Shown here piece by piece: positions 9,896-18,168 of a stretch of 64,000 bases of DNA. A model generated the notes under the pieces. It was not told the DNA's origin and did no database searches. It worked only from the letters and a program-made list of their open reading frames with translations. Position 1 is the stretch's first letter. Each line of letters starts with the position of its first letter. The translations under genes were made by a program, and so were the position numbers. The DNA comes from an uncultured Lactobacillus sp. (GTDB lineage: Bacteria > Bacillota > Bacilli > Lactobacillales > Lactobacillaceae), in contig CALNAK010000022.1 of the NCBI GenBank assembly GCA_937874185.1, positions 310,001 through 374,000 of the forward strand, in the 5' to 3' direction.

Positions 9896-10717
9896 TTGCA
9901 GAAGCAAGAATTATCTTATGAAGATACCAAATTTACACTTGATACGTATTGGTTAGATCCAATCTCGGATTTTGAGAAACCAAACGACTATCCTGTCGCC
10001 ATCATTTGTCCAGGAGGAGCTTTTAAGTTTCACTCTGATCGTGAAGCTCAACCAATTGCGATGAAGTTTAATTCAGAGGGAATGCACGCACTAGTTTTGC
10101 ACTACCAATTGATTGATGATGAACATACAGTTTATCCCTTGGCCTTACAAGAGATGGCTACTACTTTAAACTGGTTGAAGGAACAAAGTGATTTACATCA
10201 TATTGATTTGAATAAAGTTGTACTAGTTGGATTTTCTGCTGGTGGACATATTGTGGCCGACTTCAATTCAATAATGTTGGATCCAGAACAAAGAGTAAAA
10301 ATTTTCCCTGAAGAATTAGCGGTTGAACCAGCGGTTAACGTTTTAGGATATTCTGTAGTTGATATGACTTTGGGCTGGCCTAAAGATGAAGACTGGTCAA
10401 TGAAGGTCAGTTCCGATATCTATTATTGGCAAGCTCAAGAACATTTGACTAAGAATGGTAAGCCAACCTTTATCTGGCAAACGGTTACCGATCAAACTGT
10501 GCCAGTGATGAATTCAATTATTTATGCACAAAAGATGGATTTACTGGGAATTCCTTATGAAATGCATCTATTTGGTTCAGGTGGACACGGTCTATCCTTA
10601 GCAAATCATGTAACTCAGAATCCTGGTAATGAGGCTAACCTTAATGCCTACGATGCTAAGTGGTGGGAATTATGTGTTAATTGGTTAAAACTGGAAAAGA
10701 TTTTGCCAAAATTTTAA
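9896..10717 (+). CDS. Alpha/beta hydrolase (BD-FAE/acetylesterase-like)
   Basis: This is a probable cytoplasmic serine esterase of 273 residues. The nucleophile elbow G-F-S-A-G-G-H lies about residue 119, with a preceding oxyanion segment CPGGAF. A C-terminal SGGHGLSLA supplies the likely catalytic histidine, and an Asp-containing TVTDQTVP precedes it. This layout fits the BD-FAE/Aes group that deacetylates sugars or small esters, but the substrate cannot be read. The TTG start at 9896 is preferred over longer forms because GGAGG at 9883-9887 sits 8 nt upstream. Its 3' end overlaps the convergent prepilin peptidase gene by 41 bp. Confidence 0.85.
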   Translation: MQKQELSYEDTKFTLDTYWLDPISDFEKPNDYPVAIICPGGAFKFHSDREAQPIAMKFNSEGMHALVLHYQLIDDEHTVYPLALQEMATTLNWLKEQSDLHHIDLNKVVLVGFSAGGHIVADFNSIMLDPEQRVKIFPEELAVEPAVNVLGYSVVDMTLGWPKDEDWSMKVSSDIYYWQAQEHLTKNGKPTFIWQTVTDQTVPVMNSIIYAQKMDLLGIPYEMHLFGSGGHGLSLANHVTQNPGNEANLNAYDAKWWELCVNWLKLEKILPKF

Positions 10718-11369
10718 ACGAAAAGATCATATAGGTTATTCCTGTAGCTATTGTTAAGTAGGGGATAAATCTAAATGATCTTTTTTTGTGGAGACTATAT
10801 TGTAGTAGGCAAAAGGTACATGCAATTAAAACAGTATTTAAGAAAAAGTTTGTTTCAAAAAGTAAGCCGATTAATGACATAACTTCGATATCGCCTAGGC
10901 CTAATGAATAACGTTTGCTCAATAAGAATAAGGAAAGGTAAATCAATATGGCCGGTAATAAATGGAGTTGTGGAAAAAGCATAATAATAGTAGGAAGACT
11001 TAGTAAATAGAAAATAGGGTAGACATATCCATAGAAATAATCACTAAAGGATAACACAATTAACATAATAAAGAACGGTAAGTAGATCCAATCATTTTGA
11101 TATATAGTTATGCACAAGAACAGGCTACCAACAAATTCTTGAAGTGGATTTTCAAAATCTAATTGATTTTTACAACTGGAGCATTTACCATGAACTATGA
11201 AATAACCTATTATAGGTATAATTTCGTACCATCGTAAAATTCGGAAACAACGATCACAGTGAGAACGCCTAGTTAGGCTGATCTGTGGGTAATCATGTGC
11301 AATCACTTTTAGAAAGGAGATAGTACAAGCTCCCAATATGAAGACTAATAAGTATACTGAAATAATCAT
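10677..11369 (-). CDS. comC: Prepilin peptidase, A24 family (ComC/PilD type)
   Basis: This membrane aspartic protease cleaves and N-methylates type IV prepilin-like proteins such as the ComGC pseudopilins used in DNA uptake. It has an N-terminal hydrophobic helix, the zinc-type pairs HCDRC and KCSSC (residues about 38-70), a first catalytic Asp region (SFSDYFYG) and the hallmark LGLGD (GxGD) motif, followed by further membrane helices. The length of 230 residues is typical. ATG at 11369 is chosen because GAGGTG lies 6-7 nt upstream; a GTG three codons earlier would lie within that site. It runs against its neighbours between rpoC and rpsL, as a single-gene insertion, and overlaps the convergent hydrolase gene. 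Confidence 0.88.
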   Translation of the reverse strand: MIISVYLLVFILGACTISFLKVIAHDYPQISLTRRSHCDRCFRILRWYEIIPIIGYFIVHGKCSSCKNQLDFENPLQEFVGSLFLCITIYQNDWIYLPFFIMLIVLSFSDYFYGYVYPIFYLLSLPTIIMLFPQLHLLPAILIYLSLFLLSKRYSLGLGDIEVMSLIGLLFETNFFLNTVLIACTFCLLQYSLHKKRSFRFIPYLTIATGITYMIFSFKILAKSFPVLTN

Positions 11370-11428
11370 TTTAAACACCTCAATAAGAAATTACGTGAGT
11401 TTGTGGATAACTTTTTAAAAATGTTGCA

Positions 11429-11457
11429 TTGACATGGTTTTTTAAAGATGGTATTCT
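11429..11457 (+). promoter_or_regulatory. Promoter of the str operon
   Basis: A consensus TTGACA (11429-11434) lies 17 nt before TATTCT (11452-11457). It leaves a leader of about 137 nt before rpsL. Confidence 0.8.
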
Positions 11458-11463
11458 AATAGA

Positions 11464-11600
11464 CGTGCTTTTATTGGCAGCAATATTAGTTTGTTTATTA
11501 AATATAAAGCTCGAAACGTACGCCACCTATGTGGTTTATTATTTTACAAAATTATGAACCACCTGGATGTGTGTACTTAAATTTTTAGGAGGAACTTTGA
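11464..11600 (+). promoter_or_regulatory. Structured 5' leader of rpsL
   Basis: The transcribed leader carries mutually exclusive stems. CCAC-CTAT-GTGG is a local hairpin (about 11523-11534), whereas GTGGTT (about 11531-11536) can instead pair with AACCAC (about 11557-11562) across an AT-rich loop. This is suggestive of autoregulation by S7 or S12, which is known for str operons in other bacteria, but here it is only an inference from pairing potential. Confidence 0.4.
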
Positions 11601-12014
11601 ATGCCTACAATTAATCAATTAGTTCGCAAAGGCCGTAAGTCAACAGCATCTAAATCAGATGCTCCTGCATTGAACTTTGGCTACAACAGTATGAAGAAGA
11701 TTGCTACAAAGAATCCAGCCCCACAAAAACGTGGTGTTGCTACTCGTGTCGGAACAATGACACCTAAGAAACCTAACTCTGCCCTACGTAAGTATGCCCG
11801 TGTTAGATTATCAAACCTTATTGAGGTTACAGCTTACATTCCTGGTATTGGTCATAACCTACAAGAACATAGTGTTGTCCTTGTCCGTGGTGGACGTGTA
11901 AAGGATCTACCTGGTGTTCGTTATCACGTTGTTCGTGGTGCCCTTGATACAGCCGGTGTTGATGGACGTATGCAAAGTCGTTCTAAATACGGTGCTAAGA
12001 GACCTAAGAAATAA
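11601..12014 (+). CDS. rpsL: 30S ribosomal protein S12
   Basis: S12 lines the decoding site. The protein has 137 residues, the Firmicutes length. The TPKKPNSALRK loop (residues 54-64) carries the lysine whose change gives streptomycin resistance elsewhere; here it is wild type. The second hot spot, GGRVKDLPGVRYH, is also intact. ATG follows AGGAGG by 7 nt. It is the first gene of the str operon with rpsG and fusA. Confidence 0.97.
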   Translation: MPTINQLVRKGRKSTASKSDAPALNFGYNSMKKIATKNPAPQKRGVATRVGTMTPKKPNSALRKYARVRLSNLIEVTAYIPGIGHNLQEHSVVLVRGGRVKDLPGVRYHVVRGALDTAGVDGRMQSRSKYGAKRPKK

Positions 12015-12064
12015 CAACAAATAAAAACATTTAAAGAAATAATGTAATAACGGAGGAATTTTAT

Positions 12065-12532
12065 ATGCGTAAAGGTAGAGCTCCAAAACGCGATGTTTTG
12101 CCAGATCCAATGTACAACTCAAAGCTAGTAACTCGTTTGATTAACCATTTGATGTATGATGGTAAAAGAGGTACTGCTTCAACAATTCTATATCGTTCAT
12201 TCGATATTATTAAGGAAAAGACAGGCAACGAACCATTGGACGTGTTTGAAGAAGCAATGAACAATGTTATGCCTGCTCTTGAAGTTAAGGCCCGCCGTAT
12301 CGGTGGTTCTAACTACCAAATTCCTATCGAAGTTCGTCCTGATCGTCGTACTACTTTAGGACTACGTTGGATTACAAGTTATGCTCGTCTACGTGGCGAA
12401 CACACAATGGACCAACGTCTTGCAAATGAAATCATGGATGCAGCTAACAATACTGGTGCTGCTGTTAAGAAACGTGAAGATACACACAAGATGGCCGATG
12501 CTAACCGTGCATTCGCTCACTATCGTTGGTAA
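12065..12532 (+). CDS. rpsG: 30S ribosomal protein S7
   Basis: S7 nucleates assembly of the 3' domain of 16S rRNA and sits in the head at the E site. The 155 residues begin MRKGRAPKRDVLPDP and end in the conserved AFAHYRW. Length and motifs are normal. CGGAGG lies 8 nt before the ATG. It is 50 bp after rpsL and 34 bp before fusA, consistent with one transcript. In other bacteria S7 is the translational repressor of this operon. Confidence 0.97.
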   Translation: MRKGRAPKRDVLPDPMYNSKLVTRLINHLMYDGKRGTASTILYRSFDIIKEKTGNEPLDVFEEAMNNVMPALEVKARRIGGSNYQIPIEVRPDRRTTLGLRWITSYARLRGEHTMDQRLANEIMDAANNTGAAVKKREDTHKMADANRAFAHYRW

Positions 12533-12566
12533 GATTAAGATAATTTGAGAGGAGATACAATTTTTC

Positions 12567-14666
12567 ATGGCTAATAAACGTGAATTTCCACTAGAAAAAA
12601 CCAGAAATATTGGTATTATGGCCCATATTGATGCCGGTAAAACTACAACTACTGAACGTATCTTGTACTATACTGGTAAAATCCATAAAATTGGTGAAAC
12701 ACATGATGGTGCTTCACAAATGGACTGGATGGCCCAAGAACAAGAACGTGGTATTACCATTACATCAGCTGCTACAACTGCTGAATGGAAAGGTAACCGT
12801 ATCAATATTATTGATACTCCAGGACACGTTGACTTCACAATCGAAGTTGAACGTTCACTACGTGTTCTAGATGGTGCCATTACTGTCCTTGATGCTCAAT
12901 CTGGTGTTGAACCACAAACTGAAAATGTTTGGCGTCAAGCTTCAACATACGGTGTTCCACGTATTGTTTTCGTTAACAAGATGGATAAAATCGGTGCTAA
13001 CTTTGATTACTCAGTTGAAACACTTCACGAAAGACTTAACGCTAATGCGCATGCTATCCAAATGCCTATTGGTGCTGAAGACAAATTCGAAGGTGTTATC
13101 GACTTGATCGAAATGAAAGCCGACCTTTATGATGAAGATGAACTTGGTACAAAGTGGGATACAGTTGATGTTCCTGACGACTACCGTGCAGAAGCTGAAA
13201 AGAAACGTACAGAATTAATCGAAGCTGTTGCTGAAGTTGATGACGACGTTATGGAAAAATACCTAGACGGTAAAGAAATCTCAAATGATGAAATTCGTTT
13301 AGCTATCCGTAAAGCTACAATTAACTTGAAGTTCTTCCCAGTTCTTGCTGGTTCAGCCTTCAAGAATAAGGGTGTTCAAATGTTGATGGATGCGGTTGTT
13401 GATTACCTACCATCACCACTTGACGTACGTCCTTATAAAGCTACAGATCCTAAAGATGATTCAGAAGTTGAACTTATGGCTGATGATTCAAAACCATTCG
13501 CTGGTTTAGCATTTAAGATCGCTACTGACCCATTCGTTGGTCGTCTAACATACATTCGTGTATATAGAGGTTCATTGGAATCAGGTTCATACGTTCTTAA
13601 CTCAACTAAAGACAAGCGTGAACGTGTTGGTCGTTTGCTACAAATGCATTCTAACCACCGTAAGGAAATCCCAGAAGTATTCTCAGGTGATATCGCTGCT
13701 GTTATCGGTTTGAAGAATACTACAACTGGTGATTCTCTAACTGATACTTCAGATCCACTAGTTCTTGAATCATTGGATATTCCAGATCCAGTTATCCAAG
13801 TTTCTATTGAACCTAATTCTAAGGAAGATAGAGATAAGATGGATATTGCCATCCAAAAACTATCTGAAGAAGATCCTACATTCCAAGCTGAAACAAATCC
13901 TGAAACTGGTGAAACTCTTATTGCCGGAATGGGTGAACTTCACTTGGATATCATGGTTGACCGTATGAAACGTGAATTTAACGTTGCATGTAAGGTTGGT
14001 GAACCTCAAGTTGCTTACCGTGAAACATTTACTCAACAAGCTAGTGCTCAAGGTAAGTTCGTTCGTCAATCTGGTGGTAAAGGTCAATATGGTGACGTTT
14101 GGGTTGAATTTACACCTAACGAAGAAGGTAAAGGCTTTGAATTCGAAGATGCTATTGTCGGTGGTGTTGTTCCTCGTGAATACATCCCTTCAGTAGAACA
14201 AGGATTGAAAGAATCAATGGAAAACGGTGTTCTTGCTGGTTACCCATTGATCGATGTTAAGGCTAAGTTATATGATGGTTCATATCACGAAGTCGATTCA
14301 TCAGAAGCTGCCTTTAAGATTGCCGCTTCAATGTCATTACGTAACGCATCTAAAGCTGCTGGTGCCGTAATTCTTGAACCTATTATGAAGGTTGAAATTG
14401 TTACTCCAGAATCATACTTAGGTGATGTTATGGGACAAGTTACTGCTCGTCGTGGACGTGTTGAAGGAATGGAAGCTCGTGGTAATGCACAACTTATCAA
14501 TTCTTACGTTCCACTAGCTGAAATGTTTGGTTATGCTACAACACTTCGTTCAGCTACACAAGGCCGTGGTACATTTACTATGACAATGGATCACTACGAA
14601 AAGGTTCCTAAGTCTATTCAAGCAGAAATCATCAAGAAAAATGGTGGTACACCTGCAGAGGACTAA
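12567..14666 (+). CDS. fusA: Translation elongation factor G
   Basis: EF-G is the GTPase that drives ribosome translocation and, with RRF, recycling. The 699-residue protein has G1 AHIDAGKTT (about 19-27), the RGITI switch I, G3 DTPGH (about 83-87) and G4 NKMD (about 137-140), followed by the five-domain layout with domain IV intact. It is the housekeeping type rather than a TetM-like protection protein. GAGAGGAGA lies upstream of the ATG. It is the last gene of the str operon; tuf does not follow, as is usual in lactobacilli. A terminator follows at 14680. Confidence 0.97.
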   Translation: MANKREFPLEKTRNIGIMAHIDAGKTTTTERILYYTGKIHKIGETHDGASQMDWMAQEQERGITITSAATTAEWKGNRINIIDTPGHVDFTIEVERSLRVLDGAITVLDAQSGVEPQTENVWRQASTYGVPRIVFVNKMDKIGANFDYSVETLHERLNANAHAIQMPIGAEDKFEGVIDLIEMKADLYDEDELGTKWDTVDVPDDYRAEAEKKRTELIEAVAEVDDDVMEKYLDGKEISNDEIRLAIRKATINLKFFPVLAGSAFKNKGVQMLMDAVVDYLPSPLDVRPYKATDPKDDSEVELMADDSKPFAGLAFKIATDPFVGRLTYIRVYRGSLESGSYVLNSTKDKRERVGRLLQMHSNHRKEIPEVFSGDIAAVIGLKNTTTGDSLTDTSDPLVLESLDIPDPVIQVSIEPNSKEDRDKMDIAIQKLSEEDPTFQAETNPETGETLIAGMGELHLDIMVDRMKREFNVACKVGEPQVAYRETFTQQASAQGKFVRQSGGKGQYGDVWVEFTPNEEGKGFEFEDAIVGGVVPREYIPSVEQGLKESMENGVLAGYPLIDVKAKLYDGSYHEVDSSEAAFKIAASMSLRNASKAAGAVILEPIMKVEIVTPESYLGDVMGQVTARRGRVEGMEARGNAQLINSYVPLAEMFGYATTLRSATQGRGTFTMTMDHYEKVPKSIQAEIIKKNGGTPAED

Positions 14667-14679
14667 TCTGTAAATTAAT

Positions 14680-14718
14680 AAATCACAATGACATTAAATT
14701 GTTATTGTGATTTTTTTT
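14680..14718 (+). terminator. Intrinsic terminator of the str operon
   Basis: A 14-bp stem with one G-T pair (AAATCACAAT at 14680-14689 with ATTGTGATTT at 14704-14713, extended inward by GACA/TGTT) has loop TTAAAT and is followed by T's to 14718. Confidence 0.9.
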
Positions 14719-14721
14719 GTA

Positions 14722-14749
14722 TAAAAAAAAGCCCATATCAACTGATATG
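14722..14749 (-). terminator. Intrinsic terminator of the CPBP protease gene
   Basis: Read on the minus strand, CATATC...GATATG (14734-14749) forms a 6-bp stem with a 4-nt loop, then GGGC and a run of eight U (14723-14730). It abuts the fusA terminator tail to tail. Confidence 0.6.
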
Positions 14750-14769
14750 AGACAATTTCCGTATAGAAT

Positions 14770-15966
14770 TTAAAAGCTAAATGATTGTTTTCTTCTATTA
14801 TAGATAGATACAAGTAAAGCAATCGCCACGATAACGAATATCGAAGTCTCTCCGATTGTTAAAATGTTATCCATTATAGTTACCTTGCCACTCATTAATT
14901 CACCAGAGGTACTAAATGCAAATGTATCAAGTAGGGTATGGAAGATGACTGGTAGGTAGAATAAATCGGTATAAAGATAGATACTACTCATAAATAGTCC
15001 CATGCCGAAAGCAAAAATCATTTGGTTGATAGTGTTAGGCAAACTTTGACCAGCAGTAACGTTTGTTATATGTAATAAACCGAAACAGAGACTACTTACA
15101 ATTGGTGCATAGAAGATTTTATATTTATAATTTCTGAATGCTACCAATAGAATAGTCAAGAAGGCATAACGGAAAAGTAATTCCTCGGCAATACCAGCTT
15201 CGAGTCCGCTTAAGAGATATTGAATTTTAAACGAGACACCTTTGAAGTTGAATCCGAATAAGGCACCGAACAAAGTTTTTCCTCCACCGAAGGCATTCCA
15301 GAAGATAAACCAGACACTTATTAATAGAAGAATTCCTAGTAGCCAATAATTGGCATCCTTAGATAAACGAAACTTAGGCATATCGTAACCCCAACGATGC
15401 ATCATAATTAAAATCATGATCATAAAGGCGATGGCACTCAGAAACTGTGAGTTACTTAATGTAGTAACAAATGGGTTGAAGTAAAGAATCGTTCCATAGG
15501 TAACAATATTTAAAGCAGCCATTGCGATAAATTCAAAAGTGAAGACAGCAGCAAGTAATTGTAGCAACTTGTTTTGAATTGAACCAAAGAACACGATTAT
15601 ATATGGAATATATATAACTAATAGCGAAACCAACAATAGTCCAATAGAACTAGGTAGGTTCCAGTTGTAATACCGAGTTGTTAAGTTAATAAGGTAGAAA
15701 TAGGACTCGGCAATGATGAAAACTTGAAAAAACAATTGAAAGACAAAATTAATTCGATCCATTAACTTATTTGGATTAGGTTTGAGATAAAGAGCTAGTA
15801 AATTCAAAATAATCGGAGCAAACAAGTATAGGTTCTTTGTCGTGGCACTGTAAGCAAAAATGATTATTGCATTAAGAATGATTTGTGCGCGCAACAGATA
15901 AAAATAAATTTTGTCTTTATTATTGTTGGAAAACCTGTTATTATAACTAAATTCGAAATCGTTCAA
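14770..15966 (-). CDS. CPBP family intramembrane glutamic endopeptidase
   Basis: This is an integral membrane protease-like protein of the CPBP/Abi (CAAX-processing-like) family, 398 residues with about ten hydrophobic helices. The family signatures are present: EAGIAEELLFRY (the EExxxR motif, about residue 260), FGLLHI with the second-motif histidine, and a final HTLLDTF. In lactobacilli such proteins often accompany bacteriocin self-immunity, but no bacteriocin gene is nearby, so the substrate is unknown. The start is TTG at 15966 with GGAGGTG about 5 nt upstream. It sits alone between the str and S10 operons on the opposite strand. Confidence 0.85.
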   Translation of the reverse strand: MNDFEFSYNNRFSNNNKDKIYFYLLRAQIILNAIIIFAYSATTKNLYLFAPIILNLLALYLKPNPNKLMDRINFVFQLFFQVFIIAESYFYLINLTTRYYNWNLPSSIGLLLVSLLVIYIPYIIVFFGSIQNKLLQLLAAVFTFEFIAMAALNIVTYGTILYFNPFVTTLSNSQFLSAIAFMIMILIMMHRWGYDMPKFRLSKDANYWLLGILLLISVWFIFWNAFGGGKTLFGALFGFNFKGVSFKIQYLLSGLEAGIAEELLFRYAFLTILLVAFRNYKYKIFYAPIVSSLCFGLLHITNVTAGQSLPNTINQMIFAFGMGLFMSSIYLYTDLFYLPVIFHTLLDTFAFSTSGELMSGKVTIMDNILTIGETSIFVIVAIALLVSIYNRRKQSFSF

Positions 15967-16052
15967 TTTACACCTCCACTTTTAATAGAGTATAGTTGAA
16001 AAATGAATTTTAAGAAAGCGTCTTTCATTTTAAAAAAATACACTATTTGGAC

Positions 16053-16081
16053 TTGATAATGAGGACTTCATCGTGTAGTAT
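16053..16081 (+). promoter_or_regulatory. Candidate promoter of the S10-spc-alpha cluster
   Basis: TTGATA (16053-16058) is followed after 17 nt by TAGTAT (16076-16081). TATTAT at 16079-16084 is an alternative -10 at a poorer spacing of 20. No other clear promoter precedes rpsJ. Confidence 0.55.
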
Positions 16082-16087
16082 TATAAG

Positions 16088-16240
16088 AGTGCTTATTTAC
16101 ATGATAAGTATTACAAAGTGGTATATAAAATATATCGACGGTTTAGAAGTAAGAGGTTGCGACACACCCGGCCGCTTTGCCACGGCAGGGCTGACGGATA
16201 TTCTTACGGAGCCGGTCATCTTGAAAGAGACAAAAAGGAG
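16088..16240 (+). promoter_or_regulatory. S10-operon leader RNA
   Basis: A GC-rich island (about 16155-16215) in AT-rich surroundings precedes rpsJ. GTAAGA (16149-16154) can pair with TCTTAC (16202-16207), enclosing a hairpin GCCG/CGGC (16171-16174 with 16183-16186). CCGGC (16168-16172) can also pair with GCCGG (16211-16215), which would cross the outer stem. Firmicutes S10 leaders are thought to be bound by L4 for feedback; the assignment here is from position and structure. An open frame across it is not considered coding. Confidence 0.6.
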
Positions 16241-16248
16241 GTAACCCC

Positions 16249-16557
16249 ATGGCAAGTCAAAAAATTCGCATTCGTTTAAAGGCTTATGAACATCGTATTC
16301 TAGATCAATCAGCTGACAAGATTGTGGAAACTGCAAAAAGAACTGGTGCTACAATTTCAGGCCCAATTCCTTTGCCAACAGAACGTTCACTATATACAGT
16401 GTTGAGTTCACCACATAAGCATAAGGATTCTAGAGAACAATTCGAAATACGTACACATAAAAGACTTATCGACGTTGTTAACCCAACAAAGAAGACAGTG
16501 GATTCACTTATGAAGTTGGATCTACCATCTGGTGTTGACATCGAAATCAAACTATAA
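16249..16557 (+). CDS. rpsJ: 30S ribosomal protein S10
   Basis: S10 is part of the 30S head and also acts as NusE in antitermination. Its 102 residues begin MASQKIRIRLKAYEHRILD and include the tRNA-site loop SPHKHKDSREQFE, both diagnostic. AAAGGAGG lies 8 nt before the ATG. It is the first gene of the S10 operon and follows a structured leader that probably carries feedback control. Confidence 0.97.
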   Translation: MASQKIRIRLKAYEHRILDQSADKIVETAKRTGATISGPIPLPTERSLYTVLSSPHKHKDSREQFEIRTHKRLIDVVNPTKKTVDSLMKLDLPSGVDIEIKL

Positions 16558-16588
16558 TAACTAAAAATAAATTATTGGAGGTGCAAAC

Positions 16589-17221
16589 ATGGCCAGAAAA
16601 GGAATTCTTGGTAAAAAAATCGGAATGACTCAAATTTTCACTGACAACGGAGAACTTATTCCCGTTACAGTTGTTGAAGCAACACCAAATGTTGTTATGC
16701 AACTTAAGACAGTTGAAAACGATGGTTATGAGGCCGTTCAACTAGGTTTCGAAGATAGACGTGAAGTTTTATCTAACAAACCTGCCAAGGGTCATGCAGA
16801 AAAGGCAAATACAACTCCTAAACACTTCATTCGCGAATTCCGCGATGTTGAAATGGGAGACTACGAATTAGGTGCTGAAGTTAAAGTAGACACATTTAAT
16901 TCTGGTGATATTGTCGACGTTACAGGAACTACAAAGGGACATGGAATGCAAGGTAATATTAAGAGATTCGGTCAAGCTAGAGGACCTGAAACTCATGGTT
17001 CAAGATATCACCGTATTCCTGGTTCAATGGGTGCCATCATTAACCGTGTATTTAAGGGTAAGATGCTACCAGGTCGCATGGGTAATAACCGTGTTACTAC
17101 ACAAAATCTTGCAATCGTTAAAGTTGATACTGATCGTAATGTAATCATGATCAAAGGTAACGTTCCAGGAGCTAACAAATCATTAGTTAAAATTCAATCA
17201 GCTATTAAAGCTACTAAATAG
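16589..17221 (+). CDS. rplC: 50S ribosomal protein L3
   Basis: L3 is one of the early assembly proteins near the peptidyl-transferase centre. The 210-residue protein begins MARKGILGKKIGMTQIF and contains the L3 signature around FKGKMLPGRMGNNRVTTQ. Length and motif order are standard. GGAGG precedes the ATG and it lies 31 bp after rpsJ. Confidence 0.97.
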   Translation: MARKGILGKKIGMTQIFTDNGELIPVTVVEATPNVVMQLKTVENDGYEAVQLGFEDRREVLSNKPAKGHAEKANTTPKHFIREFRDVEMGDYELGAEVKVDTFNSGDIVDVTGTTKGHGMQGNIKRFGQARGPETHGSRYHRIPGSMGAIINRVFKGKMLPGRMGNNRVTTQNLAIVKVDTDRNVIMIKGNVPGANKSLVKIQSAIKATK

Positions 17222-17238
17222 GAAGGAGGAACTGAGTT

Positions 17239-17862
17239 ATGACAAAAATCACAGCTTATAAAGATAACGGTGCTGAAAACGGTACTGTAGAAGCAAATGA
17301 CGTAATCTTTGGTGTTGAACCAAACAACAACGTTGTTACTGAAGCAGTTATCATGCAACGTGCATCAATGAGACAAGGTACTCATGATGTAAAGAACCGT
17401 TCTGAAGTACGTGGTGGTGGTAGAAAACCATGGCGTCAAAAGGGAACTGGTCGTGCTCGTCAAGGTTCAATTAGATCACCTCAATGGGTAGGTGGTGGTG
17501 TCGTATTCGGCCCTACACCAAGATCTTATGCATACCATCTTCCTAAGAAAGTTAGTCGTTTAGCATTGAAGTCTGTCCTTTCACAAAAGGCTGTCGACGG
17601 TAATATTATCGTTGTTGACTCAATTTCATACGACAAGCCAAGTACAAAAGCTTTTGCACAATTACTTAAAACAGTAGGTGCTGATAACAAAGCTCTTGTA
17701 GTTGTTGAAGACGGTAACGACAACGTTGCTCTATCAGCAAGAAACATTGCTGGAGTTACAGTTGTTGCACCAGAAGGTGTTAACGTTCTTGACGTAATTA
17801 GCGCTAAGAAGTTAGTTGTTACACAAGCAGCACTTTCAAAAATTGAGGAGGTGCTTGCATAA
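17239..17862 (+). CDS. rplD: 50S ribosomal protein L4
   Basis: L4 lines the peptide exit tunnel and in several bacteria regulates the S10 operon by binding its leader. Of 207 residues, the extended tunnel loop (RGGGRKPWRQKGTGRARQG, about residues 55-73) is complete and wild type at the macrolide-contact segment. GGAAGGAGG lies upstream. Its TAA overlaps the ATG of rplW (TAATG). Confidence 0.97.
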   Translation: MTKITAYKDNGAENGTVEANDVIFGVEPNNNVVTEAVIMQRASMRQGTHDVKNRSEVRGGGRKPWRQKGTGRARQGSIRSPQWVGGGVVFGPTPRSYAYHLPKKVSRLALKSVLSQKAVDGNIIVVDSISYDKPSTKAFAQLLKTVGADNKALVVVEDGNDNVALSARNIAGVTVVAPEGVNVLDVISAKKLVVTQAALSKIEEVLA

Positions 17863-18152
17863 TGAACGCAAGAGACGTAATTATTCGCCCTGTTGTTACT
17901 GAAAGCTCAATGGATGCTATGAGCGACAAGAAATATACTTTCGATGTTGCCCTAGATGCTAACAAGGTTCTTGTAAGACAAGCCGTTGAAGAAATTTTTG
18001 GTGCCAAGGTTAAACAAGTAAATATCATGAACGTTGCTGGTAAGAAGAAGCGCCAAGGTCGTTATGTTGGTCTAACTAACAAACGTCGTAAGGCTATTGT
18101 TACTCTTACTGCAGATTCTGATGAAATTAAGATTTTTGACGAAGAGAAATAA
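17862..18152 (+). CDS. rplW: 50S ribosomal protein L23
   Basis: L23 sits at the exit of the peptide tunnel and is the docking site for trigger factor and SRP. The 96 residues begin MNARDVIIRPVVTESSMDAM, the family start, and contain the tunnel-side KKKRQGRY loop. The ATG shares one base with the rplD stop, and its Shine-Dalgarno GAGGAGG lies inside rplD, so the pair is likely translationally coupled. Confidence 0.96.
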   Translation: MNARDVIIRPVVTESSMDAMSDKKYTFDVALDANKVLVRQAVEEIFGAKVKQVNIMNVAGKKKRQGRYVGLTNKRRKAIVTLTADSDEIKIFDEEK

Positions 18153-18168
18153 ATAAGGAGGTCCAATA

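Noticed and set aside
16047..16244. Open frame of 65 codons across the S10 leader
   Set aside because: It overlaps the promoter and the structured GC-rich leader, ends at the rpsJ ribosome site, and has no Shine-Dalgarno sequence.
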